A stretch of DNA of 64,000 nucleotides from Cymodocea nodosa. Taxonomy: Eukaryota; Streptophyta; Magnoliopsida; Alismatales; Cymodoceaceae. The translations under genes and the position numbers were made by a program. This document shows, one piece after another, positions 44,069-58,064 of the stretch; the stretch's first letter is position 1; each line of letters begins with the position of its first letter. The stretch is from the NCBI GenBank assembly GCA_036874045.1, contig CM072347.1, forward strand, positions 7,380,501 through 7,444,500, given 5' to 3'. The notes under the pieces were generated by a model, which was not told the DNA's origin, searched no databases, and worked only from the letters and a program-made list of their open reading frames with translations.

Positions 44069-44239
44069 AATTTCTAATATAAGAAATCCAAAATATTTAC
44101 TTCATGAATCTAAAATATTCGTAACTTACAATATTAGAAAACTTGAAAAGAAATCTAAGTCAAATATTTCTAATATTCTTAACATTAGAAATTAAATGTT
44201 ACAAATGTTATATTGTATCACATGAGGTGCACATGTTAA
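44069..44239. other. Patchwork joint inside the element
   Basis: 44195-44239 is an inverted copy of LTR sequence at 44008-44065 (CACATGAGGTGCACATGTTAAC against GTTAAACATGTACACCTCAC). 44128-44160 (AAAACTTGAAAAGAAATC) matches ORF3 at 29158-29190. These look like templated filler pieces at a repair joint. Confidence 0.65.
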
Positions 44240-45499
44240 CTATTCTAATATTCTTTTTATGAATCTAAAATAGTTTGTTTGTTTGTCTTTTAAATTGTTT
44301 CATCAAAATCTTAAGAGGACTAAACTTAGATTAACCAAGATTTGTATTCTAAATTATATTAATCTATTTTGGACATTGCTATTCCTCCCCCTACAAATAT
44401 ACTTCAAATATATTCAATTACATACAAAATATATTTGTATAAAATAGATGTTAATTATAGCTAAACTTTAAATTCTCTTTTCAGACAATTTTTGTCATCC
44501 TTAATTCATCAAAAATGATTTCAAGAATCAACTTCATTCGTATATGAATCAAAACATAACTTTAAACTTAATATGATTAACACAAGAAGAATAAAGGAAT
44601 GTATCTTAAATAAACATTTTCAAAAGTACTAATTTTGATTCAACAAATCAGTAGTCATATTGGTAGAAACCATATTCGATTCAAAGATCTCTGTAATTAA
44701 TGAAACAACTTTTATCATTTCAAAACAGTAAATATTGATAATTTTCTTTAAAAGTTAGTTTGAAAAGTTTGAATCATACAAGAGCTTTCTAATGTACCCG
44801 TGTAATGAGCTTTCAATCAACAATCCCAGGTCTGATCAGGACCTTAGGTTGCCAAATTTAAAGAATCCATTTTTAGGACAACAATCCTTACATACCTATC
44901 TGCTCAAGTACAAAAGGCTCGTGATCAAATTGATCAATAAACTCTTAAAGATTTTCACTTTGTAAGCACTTTTCATTTTAAGCATAGTATATATGTATTC
45001 CATTAGTATAGATGCAATAAAATACAAATCTCATACAATTTTTACATCTATAATTTTACTAAAAATATGAATCAGTTTCAATAAGCTCATACTTTTGATC
45101 AATAGTTTAATATGATTTACAAATAAATTATTTTACAAGTTTAACCAATCAAGTCAAATTCATGCATGATCATATGTACTTTCATTGATCCAAAGAAAAC
45201 ATTTAATCAAAATTTCAAGATTTTAGAGGTATTTAAAGTTTTTCCTTTACACTTCCACTTAAAATTTTGAAAACCATCAAACTTGACAAAATACTTAAAA
45301 TTAATAAGATACTACTATAATATTACAATAAATACATAGTATCTTATGCAGTAGTTTAGATATTACTTAGATATTTATGATAAGTATATAATATCTATGA
45401 GTTAAACAACATCATCAACAAAATTTATCTTTTGCGAAGTCTAAGCATTTTACACATCACATAGCCTACAAATACCTAAATTTAATCTTATATTGCAAA
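44240..45499 (-). other. Non-coding 3' region of the element
   Basis: Reverse complement of 27263-28010 for its first 750 bp. Further on (45000-45230) it resembles the F-box element tail near 14520-14720. No ORF3 is present between RNase H and the LTR, unlike the element at 56833-64000. Confidence 0.6.
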
Positions 45500-48402
45500 A
45501 TGTATTTTCATCTAGAGGTTTTGTAAATATATCAGCTAATTGATTTTTACTAGACACAAATCCTAATTTAATTTTTCCTTTGATTACGTTATCTCTTAGA
45601 AAATGATGTCTAGCCTCTATATGCTTTGCTCTAAATGCAATACAGGATTTTAGGAAAGATTTATTGCAAAACTACTATCACAATAAATCTCAATTGTATC
45701 ATAAGATAATCCAAAGTCCTCTAAAGTTTGTCTAATCCACAGAATCTGAGTGCAACACAATGCAGCAGCAACATATTCAGCTTCAATGGTTGAAAGTGCT
45801 ACACAGTTTTGCTTTTTACTAAACCATGACACCAAATTATTTCCCAATAATTGACATGTGCCACTAGTACTTTTTCTATCAGATTTAGATCCTACGTAAT
45901 CAACATCAGTATATCCTATAAGATCTATTGAACTATCCTTAGAATAATACAATCTGAAATTTTTAGTTCCTTGTATATATCTAAATAGTCTTTTAACAGC
46001 AATTGAGTGTGATTCTTTAGGATTAGATTGAAATCTAGCACAAGCACACACAGCAAACATAATATCAGGTCTACTAGCTGTCAAATAAAGTTAAAAACCA
46101 ACCATACTTTTGTATTTTCTTTGATCTATTGATTTTCCTATGTCATCAATATCTAACTTTAATGAAGTACTCATAGGAGTTCCTCGAATCCTTGTATCAT
46201 TAAAATTAAATTTCTTAAGCATTTCATTTACATATTTTTCCTAATTTAAAAATATACCTTTATCTATTTGCTTAATTTGAAGTCCTAGAAAATATGAAAG
46301 TTCTCCTATCATACTCATCTCAAACTAACTAGCCATTTCTTCAGAAAATATTTTTATCAGTTTTTCAGAAGTTGTTCCAAAGATTATATCATCCACATAT
46401 ATTTGAACAGGAATCTGATCTTTATCATCCTTTTAGATAAAAAGAGTATGGTCTACTTTTCCCATGATATAACCTTATTCTATTAGAAAAGTAGATAATC
46501 TTTCATACCACGATCTAGGTGCTTACTTCAAACTATATAAGGCTTTCTTCAATTTATACACATAGTCAGGATATTTAATATCTTCAAATCCAGGTTGTTG
46601 TTTTACATAAACTTCTTCATTAATTAAACCATTTAGAAATGCACTCTTGACATCCATTTGATATAGTTTAAAATCCATATAACAAGCATAGGCCAATAAT
46701 ATTCTAATACTTTCTAACCTAGCCACAGGAGCAAATGTTTCATCATAATCTAGTCCTTCTTCATGTGTATACCTTTGTCCAACTAATCTAGCTTTGTTCC
46801 TTATAACTTGACCAATCTCATTAGTTTTGTTTCTAAAGATCCACTTTGTACCTATTATGGACTAATGTTATGGTGGAGAGACTAATTCCTAAACATCATT
46901 TTTGATGAATTGATTTAGTTCTTCTTGCATTGCCACTATCCAATTTTCATCAAATAAAGCTTCTTCTATATTCTTTGGTTCCGCCATAGAAATAAACATA
47001 CACATACTATTTAAATTTACTGAAGCTCTAGTTTTAACTCCCTCATTAATATTACCAATGACTTGAGTGATGGGATGTGATGAAGAATAACGCCAATTTC
47101 TTTGATTTTCCTCAATATTCTCATCAACATCTAAAGGTACATCACTTTCATCATTAGTTTGATCATTTAAGTTCATATTTTTTATTTTCTTAGATAAATC
47201 TTCAATCTCTCTATTGATCTCTAATTCTTTTGGGAAATTGATCATATCATCGTTATCAACATTAAATTGAGATTCTCTAAAAGAATTTTCATTGAAGCTT
47301 ACATGGAGGGTTTCTTCAATAGTTCTAGAAGTCTTATTATATACTCTATAGGTTGTACTTCTAGTAAAGTAACCTACAAAAATTCCTTCATCCACTTTGG
47401 CTTGAAATTTATCTCTTTTATCCTTAGTAATAAGAATAAAACACTTGCAGCCAAATGGTTTCATATAGGAAATTTTTGGAACCCTATCAAACATAATTTG
47501 AAAAGGAGTTTTATTAACAAGAGGTCTTAAGTGACTTTTGTTAATAACATAACAAGCTATATTCACTACTTCAGCCAAAAGATTTTAAGGTAAATTATGT
47601 TCATTTAACATAGTTCTAGCCATTTCTTGAAGTAATCTATTTTTTCCCTCAACAACACCATTTTGAGATGGTGCTCTTGGAAAAGCAAATCTATGATCAA
47701 TGCCATGATCTATATAGTAATTATCCATTTGATCATTATCAAATTCAATACCATAATCACTCCTAAGTTTTTGAATAGGGACACTTTGTTTATTTTGAAC
47801 AAGATTGCAAAATATTTTAAATTTTTCAAAAACTTCTATCTTAGATACTAGAAAATATATCCAAGTGTATCTAGAGAAATCATCTACTAAAACAAATACA
47901 TATCGTTTACCATCAAGACTTATGATTCTTGTTGGTCCAAATAGATCCATATGTATAAGTTCTAAGACTCTCTTGCTTGATATATCAATTTTGGATTTAA
48001 AAGAGTTTTTATGAAGTTTAACTAACTCACATGCATCACACATAAAGTCCTTTGAGTATTTAATCTTTAGTAAACCTCTCACTAAATTTTTTCTAGACAG
48101 TTTATGTAACAGTTTCATATTTATATGCTCGATCCTTCTATACCACAAATATGCATCACTAGTTTTATAACACTCAGCAAATTAAATCCTAGGTTTTCTA
48201 TATATAGTACATTCGAAATAACACAAGTAGGAGTTATTTGAACATTGCCCATACCTATGATTTTATCCTTGCTTTTGTTTCCAAATGTAACGTTTCCTTT
48301 CTTAGTATTTGTAAAATTTTTCAGTAAACTTTTCTGTCCAATCATGTGACTTAATGCTCCACTATCCAAGATCCATTTTGATGTTGTTTCCTCTTGCAAC
48401 AC
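45500..48402 (-). pseudogene. pol: Sirevirus-like pol (protease, integrase, RT, RNase H), decayed
   Basis: On the minus strand, in order: protease near 48370 (ILDSGALSHM, Ala replacing the usual Cys); GAG-pre-integrase HHCC domain and integrase at 48148-47585 (ELIHMDLFGP, RSDYGIEFDN, APSQNGVVEGKNR); the IFVGY/TIEETLHVSF linker at 47578-46889; RT near 46726 (YQMDVKSAFLNG) with YVDD at 46399-46388; RNase H at 46084-45650 (LIGYTDVDYVGSKSDRKSTS, ALSTIEAEYVAA); and the ADIFTKPLDENTF end near 45510. Several stops and frameshifts break it. The order identifies copia and the motifs fit the SIRE/Maximus lineage. Confidence 0.9.
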
Positions 48403-50653
48403 AAATTAAGAAGAACTATTTCTTGGTACACAATGTTGTTGAGGACCAAGTTCATTAAACACATATTTCTTCTTTTTGTTTAAAAACAGTTTAACATTAT
48501 CATTTACATTCTTATTAGTTGTAAGTACTAATGATTTATCATTAGCATCATAATTACTTATAGCATAATTACTCTTATAATCATTCTTTTTATTTTTAGA
48601 TGTAGTATAACCATGACCAAGCTGATTTTTATCAGATGTTAATTTATTTTGGTCATGCTCATATATTTCAGTAAGTTCATACCAAGATTTTGTACTTGTA
48701 TTTGAATTTTAACTACATACAAAATCTTTTTCTGCACAAGAATTTTCAGATAAAGAATATGCAGAATGAGTAATTGGTCTAACACTAGAGTTTTGAATTT
48801 TATGCTTAGGTTTTTGAATTTTCAATTTACTACAATTGTTTAACATTTTTGAAATATTAGTGATTGAATTTCCAAAACAAGAAACAAGATTTTTAGAAAC
48901 ATTGATAGTCATGTTAGAAGTACATTTAGATAAATCACATTGGTATATATTATTAATGTATGATTCATCCCTTGAAGTACCTACTTCTACATATTTATTA
49001 CCTTGTTTTATGATAAAAGGAATTTTAATCTTAGATTTACTTGAATTGAAACTAATAAAACCTTTATTGGCTTGAGATTCAAGATATTCAGGATAATCAA
49101 ATCCTAAGCCAAATTTATATGACACCGCAGGGGTACTAGTTAGTTTGTCTAACTTAGTTTGACTTAAATTCCATTTCTCAATGATAGAATTTAAATTTAT
49201 CTCTCTCATTTTTAATTTATCAATCTCTAACTCAAGATCATTTATGTTGTTTCTCAACATTTCATTTTTAGATTCTATCTTTAATTTTTTAGCATTTGTA
49301 TTTTGTATTTATTCATGCAAGACACATTCATTAAATCTAAATTTATGCAAATCTCTAGCATGATTTTCATTATCACATTTAAACTTTTCTAAAGTAGTAG
49401 ACAGGAAATAATTTTCTTCTTCCAAAATGGACAAAGAGTTTCTAATATTCTTATTTTCCAATTTACAAACTTTAAGTTTTTGTAATAATGCATGATAAGC
49501 ACATAATAATTCATCAAAGTTAAAATTTGAATGACTTTCAAGATTAGATATTACCTTAGACTCATTTGCCATGAAGCACACATGTGCAACGTCTTCTAAC
49601 TCTTGTTCTTCTTCTGAATGTGAAGATTTTGATGATAATTCCTTAGATTCAGACTCTTCTAACGCGTCATCTCAAGCGACCTTTAAAGCCTTTTTCTTGT
49701 AAAACTTTTTCTAAGTTTTCTAAGCCGTCTTCTTCTGATTTGTCTTACTATGCTTTTCATTTTTCCTTATAGGACAATCTAGAGAAAGATGTCCAAGTTT
49801 CTTGCAATTGTAACATACATACTTTCTAGATGAAGAATTCTTGTCATTCAATGATTTTGACGTTGAGGGTTTATCATTTTTGTTCCTTTGCTGTTTCCTA
49901 ACTTTCCATGCTTTCTTGAATTTCCTAGTCAGCAAAATCAAATCCTCGTCAGAATCAGTAGATATTTCGGAATTTGAATTAATTTCGAAGGATATTTCTT
50001 TCTTCATTTTTAATTTGTTGTGACTCAATGAATCATTTAATTGAATTTCATAAGTAGTTAAATTTCCTATAAGTTCCTTTATAGTATAAACATTTAAATC
50101 TCATGATTCTTCAATTGATGTCACTTTCTGAAACCATTTAGAACTTAGGGATCTGAGAATTTTCCTCACCAAATCCTTCTATTCAAAATTCTTTCCTAAA
50201 CATTTTAAAGAGTTTATGATATCAAGGAATCTAGAAAATATCTCAGAAATACTTTCGTCTTCATGCATCTTAAAGAGTTCATACATATGAATTAACATGT
50301 TTATCTTAGTCTCTTTAGCTTGAGAAGTACCTTCATGTGAAACTTCTAATGCATGCCACACCTCATAAGCAGATTTATATGCCGACACTTTACTGAACTA
50401 TTCATAACTCAATGTACAAAATAAAATATTTAAGTCTTTAGCATTCAGAGTTTCATTTTCTTTTTTAGTAATTGTCTGGGGTAATTAACGGAGTATATGG
50501 TTTAGAAATCATGAACCACAACTTATGATCTATACTTTCAAGAAAGACTGTCATCCTATATTTCCAATATTCAAAATGTATTCCATCAAATAAAGGAGGA
50601 CGATTAAGATTTTGACCTTCATACAAAGAAAAATTACCATTTCCAATAGCCAT
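48403..50653 (-). pseudogene. gag: Sirevirus-like gag and gag-pol linker, decayed
   Basis: Starts with ATG at 50653 (MAIGNGNFSLYEGQNL), followed by WHALEVSHEGTSQ, TAG at 50181-50179, a Ser/Asp-rich stretch and the knuckle CYNCKKLGHLSLDC near 49810. Then comes a long coiled-coil region (49581-48709; CFMANESKV, ELLCAYHALLQKLK), a typical Sirevirus gag extension. At least four stops or shifts are present. Confidence 0.85.
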
Positions 50654-50835
50654 CTTACCTTAGATTTTTCAACCTATTTGATTTTAAATAGTTTAAAAAC
50701 TTTAAAACAACTTGAGCCTTAAATCAAGAAGGTTAAATGTATGCTTAGATATTAATTTCTATTTAAAAACAAGGAAGGTAGAATAAACAATAATATTAAA
50801 TAAGTTGGTATCGATTTTATATTAAAGATTATTAA

Positions 50836-50851
50836 CAAAGCTCTAATACCA
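50836..50851 (-). other. Primer-binding site (initiator Met tRNA)
   Basis: Minus strand TGGTATTAGAGCTTTG, 2 nt from the LTR. Confidence 0.88.
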
Positions 50852-50853
50852 CT

Positions 50854-52432
50854 TGTAGGATCCTATGGCTACACAAGAGGGGGGTGAATTGTGTTTTCAA
50901 CTTTTTTCGATTATAATTGAAACTTCAAAACTCAAAAACAAGTCGAGACACTGTTTTCATAAAATCATTTTATTCAAAGTTTCAATTACAATATAAAATT
51001 CAATTCTCCTTAGAAATTGTAGATGCAATTATTTATCGATACCATGTTTCATCTATACAATTTCATAACTACAAACAGAGAAAACTAATATGCAAAATTT
51101 AAAACATTTCTCCCTATTTGAGATCTTTATTTTTCTTCTTCAACAATTCTTTAGTGACGAATATCTTGTCTTTCTCTACTTCACCAAATTTGCTTTCTCC
51201 TGATACTTCAGATCTTCAATGACATAAATCTGACCTTTTCTGCTTCACTAAATTTTCTTCTTTCTAAAAACTTTTTCCCTAAAGAGTGTTTTTGATCCCT
51301 AAAAAGATTTTTTGTTTGGTGTGCAAGGATAACTTGATCAATGAGAATTCTATGCCTTTTATGCTATATCTTCATTTCATGCATATCCTCTAGTTTAATC
51401 ACTATCAGTTTTCCACTTCTTCACGTATTCTCTTTTTCCTTCATCTAAATACACACGTTCTGACCCACGTTTACATTTCAAATTTTCTTTTAATCATTAA
51501 TCTTGGATCTCTAAAAAATTTCCTACAAAATAAACTTTCTCGTCCAAAATTTTTCATCAAGTATAATAATTAGTCGTTACTTTAATGTTAACTAAACAAG
51601 TAACACAAGTAGAAATATAACTTAACGTTTCTAACTTAACATTTCTAACTTAACAAGTTCCTCATGTGCCAACTCACGTGACAAATACTATAGCTAACTC
51701 AACGAACTAAGTTCGTGGTGTTATGCTAACTCAACAAATCAACTTCATGGTGTTACGATAACTCAACGAACCAACTCCGTTGTATTATAGATAACTCAAC
51801 GAACTAGTAATAAACAAATGTTTTTATAATAAGAATTTTACCACGTGCAAAAATAACAACTTAAGTTTATAATGCTAACCTAACACGTTGCCTTAGTGTT
51901 CAATATAGCAACTCAACGCACTTAGTTATGTTAACTTAATGAGTTAAACATGTGCACCTCATGTGATATAATATAACATTCGTAACCTTTAATTTCACCA
52001 CATGTACAACACTAACTTAACGAGTTCGTCTCTTTCTTTACTCACTAACTTAACGAGTTCTCACGTGACCTATTTTAACCTTTAAGTCTCTAACTTAACG
52101 AGTTCTCACGTGATCTCTATACAAATAACACTCTAACTTAACGAGTTGTCTAAACATGCACTATTCATGATACAAAAGATATAACTTTAAAGCATATCAT
52201 GCTTTTCAATAAAAACACACGTTATCTTAGCGTTTAGTTAAATGAGAAATTAATACAATAAAACGACTAGTTATTTAACTTAATATAATTTCAGATCCAA
52301 TATAGACAAGTATTTATATCAGTAAGCTTTTTCTGTATTAATTGATGTTTTTAATTTCTTTTCACAAGCAATAGTCATTGAGCAAATATGATTACTTTCA
52401 TTCAGCACTCTATCAAAACAAAATACTCAACA
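50854..52432 (-). mobile_element. 5' LTR of the 9.5-kb Sirevirus-like element
   Basis: 1579 bp, complete; on the minus strand TGTTGAGTATTTTG to GATCCTACA. U3 contains AACTTAACGAGTT arrays (51640-52160) and AACTCAACGAACTAAG units (51690-51810). Followed by ATGGG target duplication. Confidence 0.88.
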
Positions 52433-52760
52433 ATGGGCCACATATGTAGTTGTAAATAGAATTCAAGTTAATTGGTGTCAAGTCTTCCTGTCAAATATAA
52501 AGTCTACAAAGAAGAAACTATTTTATGGAGATTTGATACCAGTATTAATGGAGGACAGTATTGACTTCATGAAATAGACATCCAAGAGGATAAGATCTAG
52601 AGCCATTTTAGTGAAGGAGTATAAAAATTATAATGCTGCAACTGTTGAGATAGTTGGACATTCTAGAGACATTATAGGAGCAGTTAAACGTATAAATCAA
52701 TTAGAACAATAATTAGAAAAGCTCTAGAAGGAAGTAAATAAACTTAGGAAGAAGGACTAA
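52433..52760 (+). pseudogene. Athila-like ORF2 (copy 2), C-terminal part
   Basis: Continues the frame broken at 42926: ATYVVVNRIQVNW, KKLFYGDLIPVLM, SKRIRSRA, then the coiled-coil end RINQLEQ with two stops at former Gln codons, to TAA 52758. Confidence 0.85.
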
Positions 52761-53539
52761 ATGTATTGTTCATCTACTTGTATGGTATTGAAAAAATATT
52801 TGACTATATGTAAATGTAAACTATTTATATGAATGAATGTTTGAATTTCAGATGTTTCTAAATTTGTGTAATTGTGAATGAATGATTTAAAGTTGAATTG
52901 AATATTATATAACTGTTTAAAGATTTGTAGACTATTTAAAAGTTTTTACAATTTTATTAATGACATGGTTAAATGCATGATGCTTGGATAATGCCTAAAT
53001 ATATCTACATGTTGAAAAGTAAAATGTAAATTCTACATAATAGGAAATGAACTATAAGTTAAATATGCATATAATGTTCAGATTTAAATGAGTTTAAATT
53101 AGAACATTGCATTAATGACATATATTCAACTTTATCTAAGTTAACAAAATGTAGGAGAAAATATATAGAAGTTAATATGAAGAGTAAGTTTTAGAAAAAA
53201 TTTGCTAAGTGTTAACTCAACGAAGTAAGTCTGTTGAGTTAACTTAACTCTATGAGGTCAATAATAAAATATAAGGTCACTCCATTGAGTTATTTGTAAC
53301 TCAATGAAGTTAGTCCATGGAGTTAGCAAATAGGCGACGAAGCTAGTCTGTTGAGTTAGCTGTAACTCAACGAGATTAGTTCGTTGAGTTAGAAATAGTA
53401 ACTGAGGCTAGTCTGTTAAGTTAATTATAACTCAATGAGGTTAGTTCATAGATTAAGCTGAATAGTTATTCTTTTAGCCATGAACGAAACTTCGTAGGTT
53501 TAGCGGTTACTGAAATTTGAAATTAAAAGTGGAACACAT
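52761..53539 (+). promoter_or_regulatory. 3' non-coding region and first half of LTR-like region X3
   Basis: 52761-53200 matches 1408-1830. 53201-53539 matches the hairpin array of X1; for example GTTGAGTTA-GCTG-TAACTCAAC at 53350-53371. A solo LTR interrupts the region at 53540. Confidence 0.55.
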
Positions 53540-55498
53540 TGTTTGGGGTTGTTAAGTCACATCATAAATTTGTTTGATTTTTTTTATGCCTATATTAATA
53601 AATTCTCTTAGAAGTAAACAAACAACATTTCACACAAATTAGATATTAAGTCCAATTTGTATTTTAACTGTAAATGCATAGTGTATATTATATTTGTGTA
53701 TAAGTATAGGCCGATCCCATAGAGATTGAGTAAGAATTGTGTACTGTTTCGATTTTTATATTGGAGTTTATATATGTTCAGTTAAGCACTCTGTTGAGTT
53801 ATAGTTAACACAATAGACTTAGTTCGTGGAGTTATGGTTAACTCAACGGACTAACCTCATGGACTTAAGTTAACTCTACGAGCCTCTCTTTCCAGTCAAA
53901 TACTACCATTTACAAAGGAATTCAGCCAACCATTGGGTAGTTCCACATAATGTAAATAACATCAATTAAGCTCTTTAATGTTAGTTAATATTAGATTTGT
54001 CATTAAGCAACACTAACATTCAGATACTTCAAACAGTAATCATTAAAATCTTTAAGTATCTAAATCGAATCAATTTTAGTAAACAATAAACTATTTTCTA
54101 TTTTCTAAATCAAACAAACATAAAACATTCACAATAATAACAATGATAACATTAATCACGATACAAAACAAACAATACAACATTTTAATACTAAATGTAA
54201 ACACAGATAATTTGTTGTTTTTGGTATTTTCGTTTTGATATGTTCCTGAAGATGAGCGAAATGTGAAATGTAAAAATCTCTATCAATAGTAAAAACTTCT
54301 GTCACTACTTATGACGCGATTACACCACTGAAAACTTAATCACTTACAATCTTGCCTCCTCTCCCTATAGAATCACAAATCAAGAATTGTAAGATGATCT
54401 CCTCTTTAGCTTACTGGCATCAACCTAAAACCAAAGCTAGAAGCTTTACGATCTCCTAAGATATAAGTCGGTGCTTGGTGAAAATGGCTTCCCTTCCTAC
54501 GACGCGATCACTCCTCATAGTGGTTGTTAGTCACCATGTTTGGCTTGGAATCAACCCGACATCCGGAAAGTATCCTCACAGACCTCCAATGGTTGGTGAT
54601 TTTGGAGGTGGTGTAGAGCTTCAAGGAACTTCCGACGCTTCCTATAGTTAGCACGGTCTCCACCTCTTCACATAGTCTTTTTTTTCGTCTTTTAGGTTTC
54701 TTTCAGTAGTAACTGCTTTTGCTTAAATGATTAGCTGGATTTCCTTCATTCATATCAACGATGGTGATTTCTTCTTCATTCCATGAGTGAATTCCTCTGT
54801 GATACGTGTAATCGTAGTTTTCCTTTGAATTTCCTGTTTCTATAACTACTATAGTGACATATTAGAAAATAAATGGTTCCTGGAGTTAGTGTAACTCAAC
54901 AGACTTACTTCGTTGATTTAACTATAAAACACGTGCAAATAAGAAATAACGAGTTCAAATGATTCGGATAGTTACAACTATAAGTATCAAAAACTTATAT
55001 GCATTTCGAATAGTTAGTACCTAACCTTCCAAAAGATAACTTAAGTCAAGTTTCCAAATCTTGACACGTGTCAAGCAGTTTTATGATAAAAAGATATTAT
55101 GGATACTTGCAAACCTAACTATCTAATGCTTAGACACATTTTAAATAGTTAGCAAATAACTTACCGAAAATCTACTTAAGTCATATATTAAGGTTTCAAC
55201 ACGTGTCCTCCGGGAAATAATAATTAAGCGTTTAAAACATAATTGTCTGGTACATGCAATATAACTCTCTGAAATAATAGAAAATTCAGATACTTAAGAA
55301 TTTCAAAGCCTATAACTTACCGACAGTTCAGAAGTATACTTAATCAACACTAATTTCCTGAAATTATGCAGATTCTTTCATTAAGGCATATAATAGTGCA
55401 ATTATAACATAATGGCATAATTCTCATATAACAAGCTAAATATTATGCAATTAATCATCATTTAACCGTTAATATTATGCACTTTTTCATTCTGAACA
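53540..55498 (-). mobile_element. Solo LTR D of the L family
   Basis: 1959 bp. On the minus strand it runs TGTTCAGAATG to CCCCAAACA, flanked by CACAT (53535-53539) and CACGT (55499-55503), a target duplication with one transition. Homologues of the empty site are at 2090 and 38622. It lacks the foreign U3 blocks present in LTRs B and C. Confidence 0.88.
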
Positions 55499-55907
55499 CA
55501 CGTATCCATAAAAATAGGAACCATACTACACGTTACAAGACACGTTCTTGCAATGAGATTCATTTGCCTTATAAACGTGCATTATAAATATAGAATAGAA
55601 TGTTATTTACGAGTTGCCAACACTTGAGGTAAGAAAAGAAAATCCGTTGGGAAACTAGAAGAAGTAACTGATTCAACTTCATCCGTCAACAACTATTTAC
55701 TAAGAACAAAGTATCAAACTGGTATGTAATTAATCTTCTACTATTTTACTTTATGTTAAGAGTTTATGAGTACATGGATTCGTTCTCCTAGTAAGAACAC
55801 CTACACAAGATTATTCAACACAGGGGCGTATTGAAATATTTTTTGAATTAGACTTTAACGAAATCCTTAGGGGTGTAGCTAACCTTTCTTTAAAAGAGAG
55901 CGAAGAT
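55499..55907 (+). promoter_or_regulatory. Second half of LTR-like region X3
   Basis: CACGTATCCATAAAAATAGG, TATAAATA at 55583-55590 and a leader to the gag ATG, colinear with 38620-39047. Confidence 0.55.
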
Positions 55908-56832
55908 ATGGTTGCTTTAGTCGAAAAACCATTATAGGAAATTCTGTATCCTGAATTAGTTGATGAACCTTCATGTATTCGATTGCCAAACTTTGAGGAA
56001 GATAGGTTTGAATTGAAATTTAATTATATTAGTCAATTGCCACACTTTCATGGATTAGAAAGAGAAGATGCCTATTATTTCTTTAGAGAATTTAACGAAG
56101 TTTGTCAAATGATGAAAATGTCGAACATGAGTATTGATGCTATTAAACTTAGATATATTCCTTTTGCTTTAAAAGACACAGCTAAGAGATGGTTATATAT
56201 TCTGTCGCCTAATTCAATTTCTACATGGACTGAATTTTACTCTATTTTTCTGGAAAAATATTATCCAACACACCAAACGATTAAAAAGGAAAAGGAAATA
56301 TTAATGTGTAGCCAAAAATAGGGAGAATCATTTTGAAAATATTTTGAAAGATTTAAAGATTTACTGACTCAGTGTCCACATCATGCAATGAGTAAAGCAT
56401 AGTTAATAGGTATAATTTATGAAGTCATAGATGTTTCAACGAAATCTTTATTAGAATCTACTTGTTAGAATGGAATTTTAAAATTATGTAGTGAAGAAGC
56501 ATGGGCATACTTAGAAAACTTTGCAAAAAGAATTGCATAGTGGGAAAATTCTATTGAAGCTATTATAGATAAAAGAATATTGCCAAAGGGAATGCATGAA
56601 ATAGATTCAAGCACTATGCTTGAAGTTAAATTAACTGAATTAACAAAGAAAATAGAAGAGTTATCATTAAATCAAAAGCTAGCAGAAAAGAATGCAAATA
56701 TTAATGACGTAGATATTATTTATGCTAGAAACTAGAAAGATAACTTTGGAAATTCTTATAACCCTAATTGGAGAAATCACTAGAACCTATCTTGGAGAAA
56801 TAACAATTTCCAAGGAGGAGAAAATATAAATG
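55908..56832 (+). pseudogene. gag: Athila-like gag (copy 3), decayed and truncated
   Basis: ATG 55908 (MVALVEKPL, then a stop), core DRFELKFNYISQLPHFHGLE, YYPTHQTIKKEKEIL, stops at 55936, 56319 and several later at former Gln or Trp codons. It includes the NPNWRNH motif near 56767. It is cut at 56832 by the S2 LTR; copy 1 continues past this point (about 3433). Confidence 0.85.
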
Positions 56833-58064
56833 TGTAGGATCGTTTGTATCACAAGAGGGGGTGGTGAATTATGTCTTTAGTAATTAAACTACCAGATAAA
56901 ATAAGAGCACAAAACACTCATAAATGAAATTCTATTCTTTTATTTCAAGATAGAATTTACAATATCTTTTCAGCTCAATTCCTTTCTTGATGGTTTTAAT
57001 ACAATAATTTTTGATATACAATTCAAATAGGAAAACAAAGCTCTTTTTCAAAACTAATTTTGAATTGTATAAAACCTGATATTTATGCACACAGCTCTTT
57101 TCTTTCTCTTTGCTCAGCTTCTATATCTCTTCTTTTCCAGTTGTCGAATTTCCAGACTTCTTGCATTTGCAGCTCCTTTTCTAAAATTGCTTGGAATTTC
57201 AAACTTCTTCTGATGTTGGAGAACTTTTTAGAATATGAATATTCAAACTTAACTTTTCAGTTAGGGATCCAGATTGAATATTCAGACTTGGTTTTTGAGA
57301 TTGGGATCCTCTGTTGTAATGTAGCTCGTACTCTCTATTAGTAGTCGAACTCTGTTGTCTTTCACGTTCAGCATGTTCATCTACTTAATCCACAATCCAT
57401 AATCCACGTACTAATTTGATCTTTAATCCAAATTACTTTCTATTTAAATTTCCACTTTCTTCACTGACATTTTGAGTTTCCACGATCTCCACTCGTAGAT
57501 ACATCGAAACTTTATCTTCTTGGAGTCTTGCAGAATATCTTCTAAGTCTTCGATTTAGTCGAACAGTTATCCTTTAACTCCTGTAAAAACTCGAACACTT
57601 ATCCTTTAACTCTTCGAGCTTTTGCACTTGCAAAACACGTGACTAAACAAAGAAACTTATCTATTTGTTAGTCCTTTTATAAAACACGAACAGTTATCTA
57701 TCCATACATATAAAAACTCGAACAGTTATCTATCCATGCATATAAAAACTCGAATAGTTATCTAACTATTTGATTTTTCATTACTGAACACACATGGAAA
57801 ACACGTGACAACTTAAAACATTAAAAACACACGTGTAGATAACTTAACTATACGAGTTTTTAACATAAAGTATTCGACAAAAACGAAACATTAACTATCC
57901 GAAAGTTTAACTATTGCAAATCTAGCTCTTTGGAAATCTTTAATTTATCCGACATAAAAATGAAACTTTCCAATAATCTGTTAACTATTATACTTAGAGA
58001 ATATTATGTAGACTTATTTAAATACGTTAATAAAGCATATATCATCAAAATTAAATACCTAACA
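56833..58064 (-). mobile_element. 3' LTR of a Sirevirus-like element (family S2)
   Basis: 1232 bp, + strand TGTAGGATCGTTTG to CCTAACA, with GAGGGGGTGGTGAATTATG near the U5 end and AACTCGAACAGTTATC repeats in U3 (57590-57770). Left flank AAATG is the expected target duplication; its partner lies beyond the window. Confidence 0.85.
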
